From contig QWDQ01000041.1 of the NCBI GenBank assembly GCA_003868215.1, positions 175,704-239,703 on the forward strand: a stretch of 64,000 nt of DNA, written 5' to 3'. Below, in pieces: positions 52,034-64,000 of the stretch. Every line of letters begins with the position of its first letter. The stretch's first letter is position 1. Under the pieces are notes generated by a model. The model worked only from the letters and a program-made list of their open reading frames with translations, was not told where the DNA came from and searched no databases. This stretch comes from Pseudophaeomoniella oleicola (Eukaryota; Ascomycota; Eurotiomycetes; Phaeomoniellales; Phaeomoniellaceae). Made by a program: the position numbers and the translations under genes.

Positions 52034-53724
52034 ATGTTACTGTAATAATTAATAGATGATGACAAAAGACAAGTTTTCACATACTCATTTCAAAATACGA
52101 AACATCAAGATGGACGACCGTATGGATGTATAGATAAAAGGTAAGGTAGGGTAGTTAGATCATCAATCCTTCCCTAATAGAAAGAAAACGACGACGAGAT
52201 ATGTATTATACAGCCCTGATGGGACGAAGATTGATGTAAATTGTAATCGAATAACCGAATAGTTCTTTCTATTCTATCATATCATTCATAGCATTTATAC
52301 TGACTGCACTCATTCGACGAAAAAGAAAAAGAAACCAAAAAAAGAACTTCGTATAAAAGCCTCCGTCATAGTCTGTCTCTCTTTCTTTCTCTCTCTCAGT
52401 TCTTCTATATACGTACATACATACATACATACACACATATGCATATACATATCAGTTCTTCCCTCTTCCCTCTTTCCCCTAGCATCTATCTCCATCTCCA
52501 CCTCTCGCTCTCAAGACTAACCACACGTAAAGAAAAGGAAAGAGGGAGAAACAAGTCCGTCACCCAAAGCCCCACCCAGTCAACGAAACAAATCATGATT
52601 GGGAAAATAAAATTCGGGGAACAAACAGAAGATACACACAGATACAACAAAGGAGATATGTATATGGAAGATACAAAGATTTAGACGACACAAGATCATG
52701 GGGGCTGGGGAGAGGAGGAGAAGGTACAATTTCCCTCTCTCGCTTCTCTCTTTCACTTTTCTCCTTTTCAAATCGAGAGAGACGCATGGAAAAACAACAG
52801 ACAGACGTACAACCAGATATTCAGAACGTAAGTATAAAAAATGGGGTATAATGTTTTGATGTCGATGTTGCGAGAGGCGTCTAGGCGGGATTGGTTTAAT
52901 GTCGAAAAGTTTTCGGGTCTAAACAGAGATTTTCAGTCGATAAGGGAAATCTTCCGTGGTGACTCTCGGCTTTGATTCGATTCGAATTCGATTTTGATGG
53001 ATCGACTCTCGAGATGAAGAGAATATGAAGATCCGCCGGGAAGAAAACCAACAAGTAGATGCGATCTCTTTCATGGAGATATGGCGTGGCATCGAGAAAA
53101 GGTGAGCAGAAATCGAAAGTCTTCAAATGAGGCGCAAGTTTGGAAGACTCTCTCATGACTCTGTAGGATGATGACGATGAGAGATGTGAGGCGTGATGTG
53201 TAATATTGGTCGCATCAATAAGAGAGAAAGAGCCAAAGAAAAAGGCAATAAGTATCCTGCAGCGCCCTTCGCCTAGCTTTGACTCTTGGATGATATAAAA
53301 CTCCTTGCATTTGAGTTCCCCAGCGCTGCCGGTTCCGAATAGACAAGATGAAAGGAAACATATCGCATGTGTACGTTGTCATCAATGACGACCGAGAGGA
53401 ACGAGAAGCATTTCTCTCCAGAAAAGAAAAAGGGAAAAGCCGGTAGTCACGGCTATAGTCATGAGAAAGAAAAACAGTAACAGCCGTAGGTTACGTAACT
53501 CAGAACCTCGGTTTCTAATGTGCCCTGTTTCGCCAATAAATGTTGGTTCGTAGTCATCGTTCGTGCTGACGTTTCGAAAGAAAGGAGATCAAAGAGTTCC
53601 AAGGGTTTCCAGCATCGTATCGTTCGCTTCTTCGAGGGAGACTCTGCAGATCCCTCACGACTTCTCCGAAGTCATCTTGGATCATAGCGAATCACGTTGT
53701 GTGCTCTCTTACCAACCAGTCTGT
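52034..53724. other. Convergent intergenic stretch
   Basis: Between the 3' ends of the P5C reductase and scaffold genes. An ACATACAT-type microsatellite (52411-52436), CT-rich stretches and A-rich runs; no gene seen. At 1.7 kb it is long for a convergent gap. Confidence 0.5.
52411..52436. repeat. (ATAC)n microsatellite
   Basis: About five tetranucleotide units, then ACACAC, in the convergent gap. Confidence 0.8.
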
Positions 53725-56700
53725 TCACTCTTCAGCGACTTCTCCAAACCCACCGACTCCTTCATCTCTCCACTCTCTCCCTCGTTGCGTCACCCGCCTG
53801 ATGCCAGAAATTCGTTCGGCCCACAGGGCTTCACTGGGAGTTCTGAAAGTATAACCCCTCTGGCTACTGATGACGCCAATGGCTTGGAGGACTGCTTTGC
53901 GGGAGTCCCGAGAGAAGACTGCGGGGTGTGTGATCCACTCGAGGGAGGCTTCGATATCGGCGTCTAGAGCAGCCATGGTGGCGGCATCAACGCCCGGGGA
54001 GGACAGAGGGGCAGCAGGGAGGGGTGCAGATGGCGGAGGGTGAGACGGTGGTCCGGAGAAGGACGAGGCGGAGTTTGCTGAATGGGAAGAATGGTTGGTC
54101 GGAGATGGAGGGTTGTTGGCGGAGGCTGGGGTGAGGGCCTGCGTGGGTGTAGTAGCCCGATGGGGTGATACGTTGCCGCCATTGAGTGGTAAGCTAGAGG
54201 GAGATGGTTTGAGACCGTTGGTTGGAGGAACAGGTGGGAGTCCGCCCTTGCCCAGCCCTTTGAGGATAGTGCGGGTTTCATGGAGGAGGTGGTGGGCACG
54301 TTCATGCTGGCCACGAGATACCAGCGTAAGGGCGCGGGTGAGCATATCGGAGGTCAGGAGTTCCATACGGCGTTGAACTATGTGAGGGTGTGGAGGAATT
54401 GGTGGGGTGGTAGGTCGACTGTTTTGACGGGATCGTGGGTGTGCGGGAAGCATAGTGATGGCGAGGAGAGAGGGGCGTGGAAGCTGGGTCAGTGTGCCGT
54501 CACGCAGGATGTCGTTCCAGGTCAGATCGGCTTGTATCAGAGGAACTTCCTCGACGGAGAGGGTACGTTGCTCGTCGGTATCGAGAGGACCGCCCAAAGC
54601 TTCGAGGCCCGAGACAATGGTTTCCCACGGATCTTGGGGTAGTTGGTCTTGAGAAGAGTTGTCAGGCGGGATGGCGAGTTGGATCAGGATATCACGTTTA
54701 TCCCCGAATCTGAGATCACCAAGTGCGGCCTCTGCATCCTTGCCAGTGGCGCGTTTGGTGATCTGTAAGGCTCCGCTGATCTTGACGAATTTGGCTGGTG
54801 AACCTTCCGGCAATCTCAACTTTAACTTGACATTCTGGTGGGAAGTGGTCTGCAGCGATCCGAGACAGCCTGCGACACACTCCCGCAGCATCATCCAATC
54901 CTTGACATACATGTAAGAAGCCTTCGTACGGGTAGACATTTCGATCATCGTGTCCGGCTTGTGAGTCAGGCCGAGCCCGAAAGAATGTATCGCGACCTTT
55001 GCAGCCTCAGCACGCTGGACAACGAAGTCAACGCTATCGGCATCTGAAGTCGAAGAGTCGCTAATAAGCAGGATTGTCGAAATAGGGTTATTTGATTTAC
55101 GTTGCATCAAGAGATCCATGGCAACATTTGCACCTTCGACGACATCTGCACGAAGACTTTTCTGACCCACCGGCCTGATGGAGTTCAAAGTCTTGTTCCA
55201 TCCTGGCCATGCCTTGGTGGTCATACCGACAAGAGGTACGCCGCCTCCACTGGAACCGAAAGTCACCAATCCCATGCGATCACGTTCCCCCAGATTCGCG
55301 ACAAGAAATTTCAAGGCATCCTTCAAAAGGTTGATCTTTAACCCCTGCATGGATGACGAAACAGGTATCACCACAACGATATCCAACGGAACATGCATTG
55401 ACGGTGGCATTCGCTGGTCGTTTATTCCACGTAATGACGCCGTGTACTCCGTCGGTGCTGTCACCGCCGAACGTCCTCCGCCATAAGACGACGGTATAGA
55501 CGACGCACGCTTCGAACCCCTTCCGAGAGTACGATACTCGTCTTCGTCTGTACCAGATGTGTCCTGATCGTAATCTCCAGGACTCCGCAGTGGTCCATCG
55601 TTCATGTTGAGGTCCACGAAAGCACGTTTCCACAGCTCAAGCTGATTACGGCTTTGGAAGAACATATGGAAGCACGGCAGTTCATTGACTGAGAGATTGA
55701 GAGTAAGAATAGGTTCATCGGGAGTAGAGTCGACGGCTCTCAAATGCTTCCTAATCAAGATGGAGCCTTTGAGCGTGCATCGCGACAGTTTGCGCATTGG
55801 ATCTCCATTCACATACACCGGCGGCGTTCCTCTTTTCTCCTTGACACAGATGAGCATTTCCCCGAACAGATAACATTCCAGCTCCTGCCACGACTGACGG
55901 TCCTTGCCGACGCGTACGGTTCCATGCAAACGTAGTCTGCCAAATCTCGCAAATTCGAGCCCATGCCAATTATCCACCCGAATCTTCAACTCCTCTGTGA
56001 CTTCTTCCAAGATCTCAGCAGGTTCGTAGACGGGTTCTATGGGCTGCACTTGCATCCCTCTCGAACGGTGCATGCTCATAGCATCATCTTGAGGCAATGG
56101 GGGTACAGGTGGTGCGTTGCGCAAATCATCGGGGTTCGGATGCCATTTGCCTTCCGGGACTTCAATTGTTACCAGGCAGGTTAGAGACTGCTGCTGGCGC
56201 GAACGGGTCAGTGTTGGAAACTCGCTCCGCACAGTAACAGTCGGTGGTGGTATAGGATTCTTTGCGAGAGCGTTTCGCGGACTGCTGAGATCTGTTTCCA
56301 TGGACTGTACGTCGTAGTCATGCCTTCGCGCATGCGACTGACTTTCGGGGTAATCGGTTGATGACGCGAGACCGGTGGTCCCGCTATCGTTTCGCTGATG
56401 ACGATGATCTCTTTGATCGTGATAAAGCTGCGGTTGCGGTGGCGGTGGTTGAAAATGGGGCTGCCGTGCACCGACTCCAAGTCTTTCGATTCGTTCCCTC
56501 TGACTATCGCGGCTGTCACGCTTGCTGTTCTCTCTGGTGACCGACCGAGCCCCCATCTCATTGCTGTAAGCACGTTCGCGATTGGATTGAGCATCCCACG
56601 GAGTTGGTGTATTTTGCGTGCTCCGAGGACCAGCATTCTCCGGCGAAGCAACAGAGCGAACGATGTTGCTCAATTTTTCTGCCAATGTCAGCAAGGGAAG

Positions 56701-57486
56701 ATCGCGATATTTACGAAACCCATATCCGTACCTATATCTAAAATGTTACCACCTCTACTTGTATCCAGACCTAAAGGTGCATTGCATGTTGGACATGACT
56801 GGGCGTCAAACTCCTTTATGTATTCGTAGAAACATGCCTCGTGAGAAACGTGACCACATGAGAATTGTAAGATTTTCTCTCCTCGCAGTGTATGCTCAAG
56901 AGGCTCTTCGCAGACAGCGCATTCGCTACCAATGAACGTCCTTTCCCTGCGTGTCCTCGCTCTGTCCATATCCATCACGCCCGCCATGGGTCTCCCCGCT
57001 CGCCAATTGTATGATGTTCTCTCTGTGTTACCGTATGCCTGATCACCCAGTTCTTGATAGATACCCCGGTGATGAAAATGCTGTGAGCCTTCTGCGCCTG
57101 GCGGACGTCGCGCTGTAGCTATAAGTGAGGCGTGGCTTGACCGGGGATGGAGCACCCTATGCGTGCCCGAAGTGATCGAAGTCGTTGAGCGCAACGACTG
57201 GGACCGCTGTGGTTCGTCGAGGTGAGATCCTTCCGTCTCCCGCGGAGCTGTGAAAGACGGTCGCAAATATCAGCGGCTGTCAAGCCTTTGGCAAAAGTGT
57301 TTACAGCTCTTTTGGATGTTTGCCCCCGGAGAGGTATGGTGTCTTACCTGTCGATGGATAAGCTGCCTCTGATCTGGCTGATCGGGAATTTTTTGATTTG
57401 CGCAACAGACCCAGCCGAAATAGCTTGTCAGCTGTTTGGTCGCGATTCGAGCTGTTCGACGGAGTGTGCAGATGCAGTCTCGACAT
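53725..57486 (-). CDS. RING-PH-VWA scaffold protein of Far1/Ste5 type, 1202 aa
   Basis: Domain order RING, PH, VWA is that of the yeast pheromone-pathway scaffolds Far1 and Ste5. Exons 57486-57348, 57247-56732 and 56678-53725; introns of 100 nt (GTAAGA...CACAG) and 53 nt (GCTGACA branch, GGCAG). Exon 1 carries the start and a basic amphipathic stretch (KLFRLGLLRKSKNSRSAR, about residues 22-39), like the membrane-binding motif of Ste5. RING at about 156-201: C156, C159, C177, H179, H182, C185, C198, C201. PH about 464-576 (ending ELWKRAFVDLN). VWA from about 649; the MIDAS start reads IPVSSSM in place of D-x-S-x-S. The C-terminal third is Pro/Ser-rich, then a helix (DADIEASLEWITHP). The role in mating or MAPK signalling is inferred from domain order. 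Confidence 0.82.
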
Positions 57487-58360
57487 GGGAATTGAGGCTT
57501 TCCACCTCTTGACAAGTAAATTCGCTTGATCGTCTTCTCATGCGAACAATGGCTGTCCTGCAAGATCTCCAAAGGAGGGCATCCAGATTTCACAGCACGG
57601 GCCGAGTGTAGTTGCACCAACGAGTCACCAGAGTTCAAGAGACGCTAAATCAAGAGGCTAGAAGGGGGGACGAGGCTTGGGGAGGTTGCAATCAAGGCTC
57701 TGGAGCATCACCCCTGCCTAAAAGGAACGTGAGAGTTTCAGGATATCAAAGCAGTGGAGCCAGACTTGTGTTAGAAAGACGTAGGACAGGTGGGAAAAAG
57801 ATACAAGATGAACATGGGATGACGCTCACACTCTCGGAGCGACAGTTCCCCATTACACAATTGGGTTGCACTAAAAGTGAACATGGTGGTACAGTACACC
57901 TTGTGCTGAATCGAACAAAAGGGGAGGGGTCCTCGTAACGGCGAGACGTAGTTGTAACTCGTACGCCTAAAGACTTCATGATCAAGGCTTAGCTTAGAGT
58001 AGCTAGATGTTACTAGTGTAGTAAGAAGCACGAGCGAGTCGCTTCGGTAGGCTAGCTGACTGGATCTCCATTGGTCCAGGCGGAGGCGAGATGAGTAGAG
58101 GCCGAAAACTATGAAGGCCAGTGAGCCAGACAGCGAAAAAGGGACAGGGCGAAAGCTTTTGCAAAAGCGGAGGCGTCAAAAGCACATGGCTGGGCCGATG
58201 GTCCGGTAACGTTAGTAGTTAGTAGGAGCAGGTCCGGGTCAGGACGAAGAAAAGGACAGTGGACCACGAAAAGACATTGGGCGAATGGACGTCTGGTCCT
58301 TGGTCTTGCAGCTCAAACATACCTAAGGGGTGCCCCAAGGAGTCAGGGACCCTCCCTCCA

Positions 58361-58398
58361 GGGGGTAGGGGGTAGGGGGTAGGGGTAAGGGTAGGGGT
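58361..58398 (+). repeat. G-rich array of GGGGGTA-type units
   Basis: Three GGGGGTA units, then GGGGTAA, GGGTA and GGGGT. Six runs of three or more G within 38 nt, enough for an intramolecular G-quadruplex, preceded by a short C-rich CCCTCCCTCC. Confidence 0.85.
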
Positions 58399-58670
58399 GC
58401 GGATGCGGATGCGTCTGGGTTCTGATAGTTAAGCGAGAAGACTGATTCCGAGTATTGGTACGGTAGTAGCTTCAAAACCAGCCTGGTAGCTTTGAGACTA
58501 TCATGCATCTAAAACTGCATTAGTGTACAGTGTAGTCCAGTATCTAGTAGTTGTAGTTGGACAGTGGATAAGATAAGTGTTCGTGCTAGGGAGAGAGGTT
58601 GTATCGACCGTTTCTGAACAATAAGAAAAAACTGCTGGAATTAACTGTGTGTGAGCCGTCTGCCGCTCCC

Positions 58671-58702
58671 GATGGAACGATGGAACGATGGAACGATGGA
58701 AG
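58671..58702. repeat. Tandem GATGGAAC, four units
   Basis: Three exact 8-bp units and a fourth ending in AAG. Confidence 0.85.
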
Positions 58703-60496
58703 GAACTGCTAGGTTAGAGCGAAATTACTACCTAGTACAGTAGCAGCACCGGCCCTGGATCTAATGACTTCCCACAGACTAATGTAGTAGAGTGACAGAT
58801 TCGCAACCGAAACTATGGAAATGACTCTCCTCTCTTTTCGTCCCCAGAAGCAACGAGGCAAGGCAACTCAACGAGACAATAGTTTCATTGTGGCGGACAG
58901 TGACCGACAGCTCCAATTAATACGTATAAATTACTACTACTGACTTACTATCTTGGATCGTGACCTGATTCAAGATATATATGCCCTCAGGTGCGCCCAT
59001 TTCTTCTTCGCAATCATGCAAAATCTGGGTATTTCGAGTTCAAAATACACTTGCTTATAAGATGTATATGCGAAGGGAAAAGCAACGGATGATTGATAAG
59101 AGAAGGATTTATAGTTCGCGGCAGCTTTCAATGCCGTCAGTCCCCAAGGCTTCTTCATATCGACAGGGAAGAGCAACACAATACTGTATGCAGGGCAAGG
59201 TCGGTAGAAGGCTTGCTGCACTTCCCTCTCTGCCCGGCCCGTCTTCTCATTATGCCTGCCGGCATACTCGTAGTAGTCATTGTAGCATTGTACATGGGCG
59301 ACCAGTGAGATGGTTGGCGTCGGTCCAGTGCATAATCAACACCCAAAGAGGGAAAGCCAATGTCACCATTCTCAAGCCTTGCAGAGGCAGTTTCTAGGCT
59401 CACTTCGTTAATCTTCTCCCGGTCTGCTGCTGCTGCCCATTGGAAGCCTGTCCGCCGTAATTCATTTATTCACTGGCATAATCGTTTAAAGTTCATCGGT
59501 TGAGCAAAAGCTTCCACCGTTTTTCATATATCTGCCGCCGCTGATGCACGCCCATGCGTCATATTAAAAGCCACCTAACAAAGTACGCTGGAGTGGTGGT
59601 GTACAGACACTGATGTCGCCATGAATCGTGATCACACCGCGCACGGACACTCGTTACCGAATGTCACCTCGTCAGATCATGTTCGAAGATTCCATCATCG
59701 TGGTCTGATGTGACCAGGGACCATGTTGCCATAGAGGTCCTAGCATCTTCAGTCTTCGAAGGTCTGAATTAGAAAATCTGGACCAGGATACCGGAAGTAT
59801 CGTCCCACTAACGCTATTCGAAGTCTGACCAGTAGGCTTGAAGAGGCAGCCTTACTAGTTACAACAAGCCACCAACATGTTATCTTTCGTTTGCATGGGG
59901 AGGCGGAAGCACAAGCTAAGCGCTGTCGAAACGTCCATCGGCTACAGCAAAAGGAGGCAGAGCTGGTCATATGTTTGGCTTTCACCTAATGCAGCCTGCA
60001 TGCGCGAAGGTTATTTGGGAAGGCAAGTTGCACTTTTCAATGGGTATATTGGAAAGTGAAGCTCGTGACGAGATACGTATTCCCGAGCTCGCACGGATGC
60101 AACTTCTGGGGTATATCGCATGTCCGTGTTGTTCGTTGTTCATTGTTCACTCCTTGACCATCACCCTGCCGCATGGGTGATTGATGAGGGACTAGCTGAT
60201 AGCAATTTGTCAACAGTCGGCTCTTGTCAAAAGCACAGTTCAAGGTTCTTGTGCGCCTGTGAGAGTGCCGGAGCATTTCTCGTAGGTTCGAGGCTAGTTT
60301 TGCTGCAGTATGCGACGTGTGAGAGATGCAAGGATCCCGTCGACTTTAAAGCCATCGCTTAACGGGTTTGCAGCAAGCTTACGTATAAGAAAAAGGTCAC
60401 CTGCAGGCACAGGTAGGCAAGTGCATGTGCACGTAGCAGAACATGGTCTTTGTCTGCTTCCAAGCATTTCCTATAATCCAGGCAGTCTTCGCAATG

Positions 60497-60508
60497 TACT
60501 ACGTAGTA
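60497..60508. repeat. TACTACGTAGTA palindrome, copy 6
   Basis: Exact 12-bp motif in the gene-free right end. Confidence 0.7.
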
Positions 60509-63500
60509 CCCATGATCTGTGGGTTGCGCCAAGGCATAAGTGATATATCTCTGCAGTAGCTGTGCCAGGTTATCGGTAGCGAACAGAACAGGTAGATGGA
60601 TCTAAGACTGGCGAGTACCTGGAGGCTAAAGGTGATATAAAGGAGATGTCACATATTCCATATCGAATGAGATATCCTGCGGAAAGTGATGTTTCAAGTG
60701 GTGCAAACCGTCGCAGGATAGACGAGTCGACATACTCTCTAAAGTACAAAAATAACCGACAAATATGCAGGTACAGTCTTTGTCTTTTCGTCCTGCGAAT
60801 GAAAAGCTGTATATGCATCACGTAGTTATAGCCAAAACATTCCTGCACTATATCAATCCGAAAGACAAGGTTAAGGCACTGGCCATTACTTGATCTGCGT
60901 CCTGGTCAAGATCAAGTCTGGTTTGTGGTAATCGCTTTGAGCTTCACAGTGCCGGACGTGCATTAACGGAGAACTTTTCATGCAGCTTTACCTTCATCGG
61001 CATTTCTTTTTTGGATTACACGTCAAAGCGTCAACGGCTTGAACTGTAAAGACATTAATTGACGTCGAGGTTCTAATAGCATACCTTGACATTTCGAGCA
61101 ATAGGTGTTTCTTGTCACCGACCCAAATAACAGCGGACAGAATCTGCTGTAAAATCGCTCAGATACCTACTTAGATATATACTTGGATGTGGATCTACTG
61201 TCCACATTATTGTAACAAACATCACCGACAGTTTCCCCTTCGTTCTCTTCGCGATGGCAGTGATCTACGTGCCTTAAGTTTGGCTGTCAACTTAACGGTG
61301 TCTGGAGCGGGCCGTCAGTTGGAGTGCTGTCAGTACAGTACATTTATGTATATCAAGTACATACTACAGTGCACAGGTTGATGATGATTTGTAAAGACAT
61401 TCCACGTCCCCATCTCAATCAGCAGATAGACACTGCATAGGAGTATCAGGAGAAAGCTTTTAAGGAGCCTATGCTTGCATGAATCGTTAATATAGCTCGT
61501 CACAAATTGTCAAATTGTCAAACAATTGCATCACTCTACAATCGTCCGCTCTTCGATGGAATTATGCTTCACATGCTCCATAGAACTCTCCTGGTCGAGT
61601 CAGCTTCCGTCAGGTGAGAGAATTGATTGGGTCATGTAGGTGACTTGAACGGCGTTCCGTGTTTACAGTAAGTTACTAATTACATCTCTGTCAGGAACAG
61701 AAAACAGAAAGGAGGAAGCATCTAATAATGATCGTTATCTTTTTTTAGACACTTTCAAGCCTCGGTTCCCATGCCTCCCTTCGAGGTGCCAATGAGCTAC
61801 TGAGTACTAATAATTATCCTGAATGTCTTGATGATCGCAGTCGCAGCTTTTACTGTGTCCTATTCCACTTTCAAGTCGATGTTTTCGGCTATAATTTGCA
61901 TGATGCTGATGTATCGCTGGATGTCAAGGTTTGATCAGCGTCCAAGACTGCGCAAGACTTCATTGATTCTAAAAGCAATAGTTCATGGATCAGTGCTAAC
62001 CAGCCATTGTCTAGACCTACCAATGTCCACTCTCTGCCTTTATGGGACTTCACCAGCTCGCAGGTGACCAGCGCCAGTTCCCTTCCTGGTGAGCACGATA
62101 CACACAGAAACCTACTACGTACTGTATATGTAGATCCTTGTGGATCACGAATGCAAAGTTTGATATACTGGAGATCGCTCCATATCAATACTATGGTATG
62201 GTTCTGTATCTCCATTTGGTGTGTAGACGCCTAGACGCGCATTACGTTTATCAGTCACATATCTCTGCTCATACCCTTGGAAGGCGGTGCCAGGAGTGGC
62301 ATGAAGTGTGTGCTGCTTTGCCAGTTCAGGTCACCAGAGAACCAGATGCTGCCACGGAACACGTATCACACTGAGCCTTTCCTAACTAAAATTGCACATG
62401 AGCGGTGGAGCTCGATACGAATACGGAGAGCATCCTACTGCTGTAACTACTACGGTGTTATGGACCTACAATTACCTTACTATATCACATTACGATGCAG
62501 TACCAGGTACTGAGCATGCTTGTGTCTATCTGCGTGACCAGCAAGCACGTCCCCCCTTGGCTTCTCTCCTATCCTTCACTTAGGTCCTCGGGATCATAGC
62601 TTCAAGACATCCGCCGGAACAGATAAACATTGGCCGCATCTGCCTATCAATTCCTTCATGCCACAGGTACCTTAGGTACGTACCGAGGTAGCGCAGATGA
62701 CAGCACGAAACCTAACGGGACAGTCGTCCTATGGTACTGTGGGCTGTAAGGTCACCAATATCCAATCTTGGCAACGGTCTTTTCCCCTGCTGATCGCTAA
62801 CTTGTTCCAGTAACCCTCATGCTGGGATACCGTAAATCGCAATCTAGCAATTCTGCTCTTTTTGCACCATACCTGATCCTCCTAATCAACTCGAACATCT
62901 TGCCTAATGTGTATTCTGATATACCATTTTATTCTACTAGTGAGTCACAATATGGCTCGATGGTAAGTTACACGGCACAGTAGATTTGATTTGGGAAGGC
63001 CCGTCTTTTCCTCAACTGTGCCAATTCACAAGGGGAGAGGGTCATTTGCTTTGACCCGGTACTTTCCACTTTTCGATCCGAATTCCGCGACGGTCCGCCT
63101 TGAACGAGACGAAGCGTTTTTGAAGGGAGGCACCAAGATGCCATTCTCAGTATTATTGTGTCCCGCATCTTCCTGGACAGTAGCCCAATGTCGATCGCGA
63201 GACCAGGTAATGACAGACCGCTGCAACACATCTCGCCTCTACGAGTTACGATAACCTAACCGATTGTGATCACTGTTGCTAATACTCACTGCTTCATCGC
63301 TGCTGTATACTTCACATGTACAGTATCTATCACCGTGTGACATTCATCGTCTTCTGCATCTCATCTCCCCCTCTCTCTCTGTCCTCCTCCCCCCCTACCT
63401 ACCGCCGGCTATAACACGCAATCATTAAGATCTTCTCCGCTGATCTCTCCACCTACAGTCTCCATGTCATCTCGCCTACTCTTCCCTACCTAGCAGCAGC

Positions 63501-63624
63501 TACTTACCAAGACTATCTACAGCATCACCGTAGTAAGAGATAATGACTACTAAGTTAGTGTGAAGGTAGGTATGTACTGTAGGCAGAAGTCAGACACGGT
63601 CACCAATCTCAACGGTCATGACTC

Positions 63625-63655
63625 GAAAGAAAAGAAAAGAAAAGAAAAGAAAAAG
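63625..63655. repeat. (AAAAG)n microsatellite
   Basis: About six pentanucleotide units followed by a GGGAC-rich stretch. Confidence 0.85.
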
Positions 63656-64000
63656 GAGGGACGGGACGGGGACGACCATTAAGTTACATAATCTCTTGAA
63701 CAACAATCACGGCTCAACAGGATGACTTGTAAACAAGTAAATTATGAGAGACGGCTTCCTAGTATCCTGCTATGTCTCCTCTTCGTCAGTATCAAAGTCC
63801 CTAAGTAGTAGTATTCGCAACAAGTAGCCACTGCCTGTATACATAGGTACCTTACATACCTACCTTACCTACTTCCCAACGACCAGATAGATATCTAGAT
63901 CCATTTTCTAAATGAAAACCTACTTAAGTCCACCTACGGGGTTACCGCGCACACCTAGATTCCACGCAGTTCCCTCACCAAATTCTGAAAATTACGTATT

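Larger units (their letters stand above)
57487..64000. other. 6.5-kb stretch with no convincing gene
   Basis: All frames are 138 codons or fewer, often start at non-ATG codons and show no domain. The first part would be the promoter and leader of the scaffold gene. It holds a G-rich GGGGGTA array (58361-58398), a GATGGAAC tandem repeat (58671), one TACTACGTAGTA (60497), several GGTACC/TACCTACC pieces (62668-62690, 63843-63872) and a final CT-rich/AAAAG-rich part that may belong to a gene beyond the edge. A promoter of a regulated gene outside the window, a non-coding RNA, or relics of mobile DNA are all possible. Confidence 0.5.

Noticed and set aside
58981-59397. 138-codon ATG frame in the gene-free end
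   Set aside because: Random-looking composition, overlapped by equally long frames in other phases.
1-64000. Secondary-metabolite cluster, CRISPR array or autonomous transposon
   Set aside because: No synthase, transporter set, spacer array, transposase, reverse transcriptase or long terminal repeat was seen.

Overview
This window comes from the nuclear genome of a filamentous ascomycete (Pezizomycotina). Genes are compact and mostly separate. Introns are short (46-189 nt, usually 46-64), with GTRNGN-type donors and CTRAC/CTAAT-type branch sites close to the acceptor. The gene content is typical of that group: a Pezizomycotina-type Mdm34, a PurK-PurE fused Ade2, a DUF3605 protein, Vps62 and a mixed C2H2/Zn2Cys6 regulator. 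I cannot fix the class from sequence alone. No rRNA, tRNA, CRISPR array, autonomous transposon or complete secondary-metabolite cluster was recognised.

Layout. 1-1.1 kb: 3'-truncated STIMATE/TMEM110-type membrane protein (minus strand). 1.1-5.5 kb: a gene-poor gap, then an 87-residue protein whose leader appears to hold an intron. 6.3-7.6 kb: TFIIIC tau55-like subunit. 7.6-9.3 kb: a gap rich in TACTACGTAGTA palindromes. 9.6-21.2 kb: Vps62, a UDP/dTDP-glucose 4,6-dehydratase, Ade2, a DUF3605 protein with a GC-AG intron, cytochrome b5 reductase and arginyl-tRNA synthetase. 24.2-31.2 kb: a disordered unknown protein, a small Myb-like protein and Mdm34. 31.7-38.3 kb: the C2H2+Zn2Cys6 factor, an NmrA-like oxidoreductase and a TPR-like unknown protein. 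40.2-43.5 kb: an INO80-F/HMG-box protein and an LPMO-like secreted protein. 44.4-52.0 kb: a housekeeping run of pyruvate dehydrogenase E1 alpha, mitochondrial L7/L12, Cct8, Ctk3 and pyrroline-5-carboxylate reductase. 53.7-57.5 kb: a RING-PH-VWA scaffold of Far1/Ste5 type. 57.5-64 kb: 6.5 kb with no convincing gene.

The genes are mainly housekeeping: purine, proline and UDP-sugar metabolism, mitochondrial function (Pda1, MRPL12, Mdm34, probably a mitochondrial ArgRS form), transcription machinery (TFIIIC, Ctk3, INO80) and protein folding. Several neighbours are divergent and share a short promoter: DUF3605/cbr1, the zinc-finger factor/NmrA, LPMO/pda1 and ctk3/P5CR. I see no operon-like pathway cluster.

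The most interesting observations are: (i) an arginyl-tRNA synthetase gene with a weak first AUG, an overlapping 8-codon uORF and then a 261-nt stretch without any ATG before a strong second AUG, which looks like one gene making two compartment forms; (ii) a Far1/Ste5-like scaffold with a separate basic N-terminal exon and a degenerate MIDAS; (iii) six exact, all intergenic copies of the palindrome TACTACGTAGTA; (iv) a GC-AG intron and a 7-nt terminal exon. Gene models were built by hand from splice consensus and frame continuity; none is backed by transcript data.
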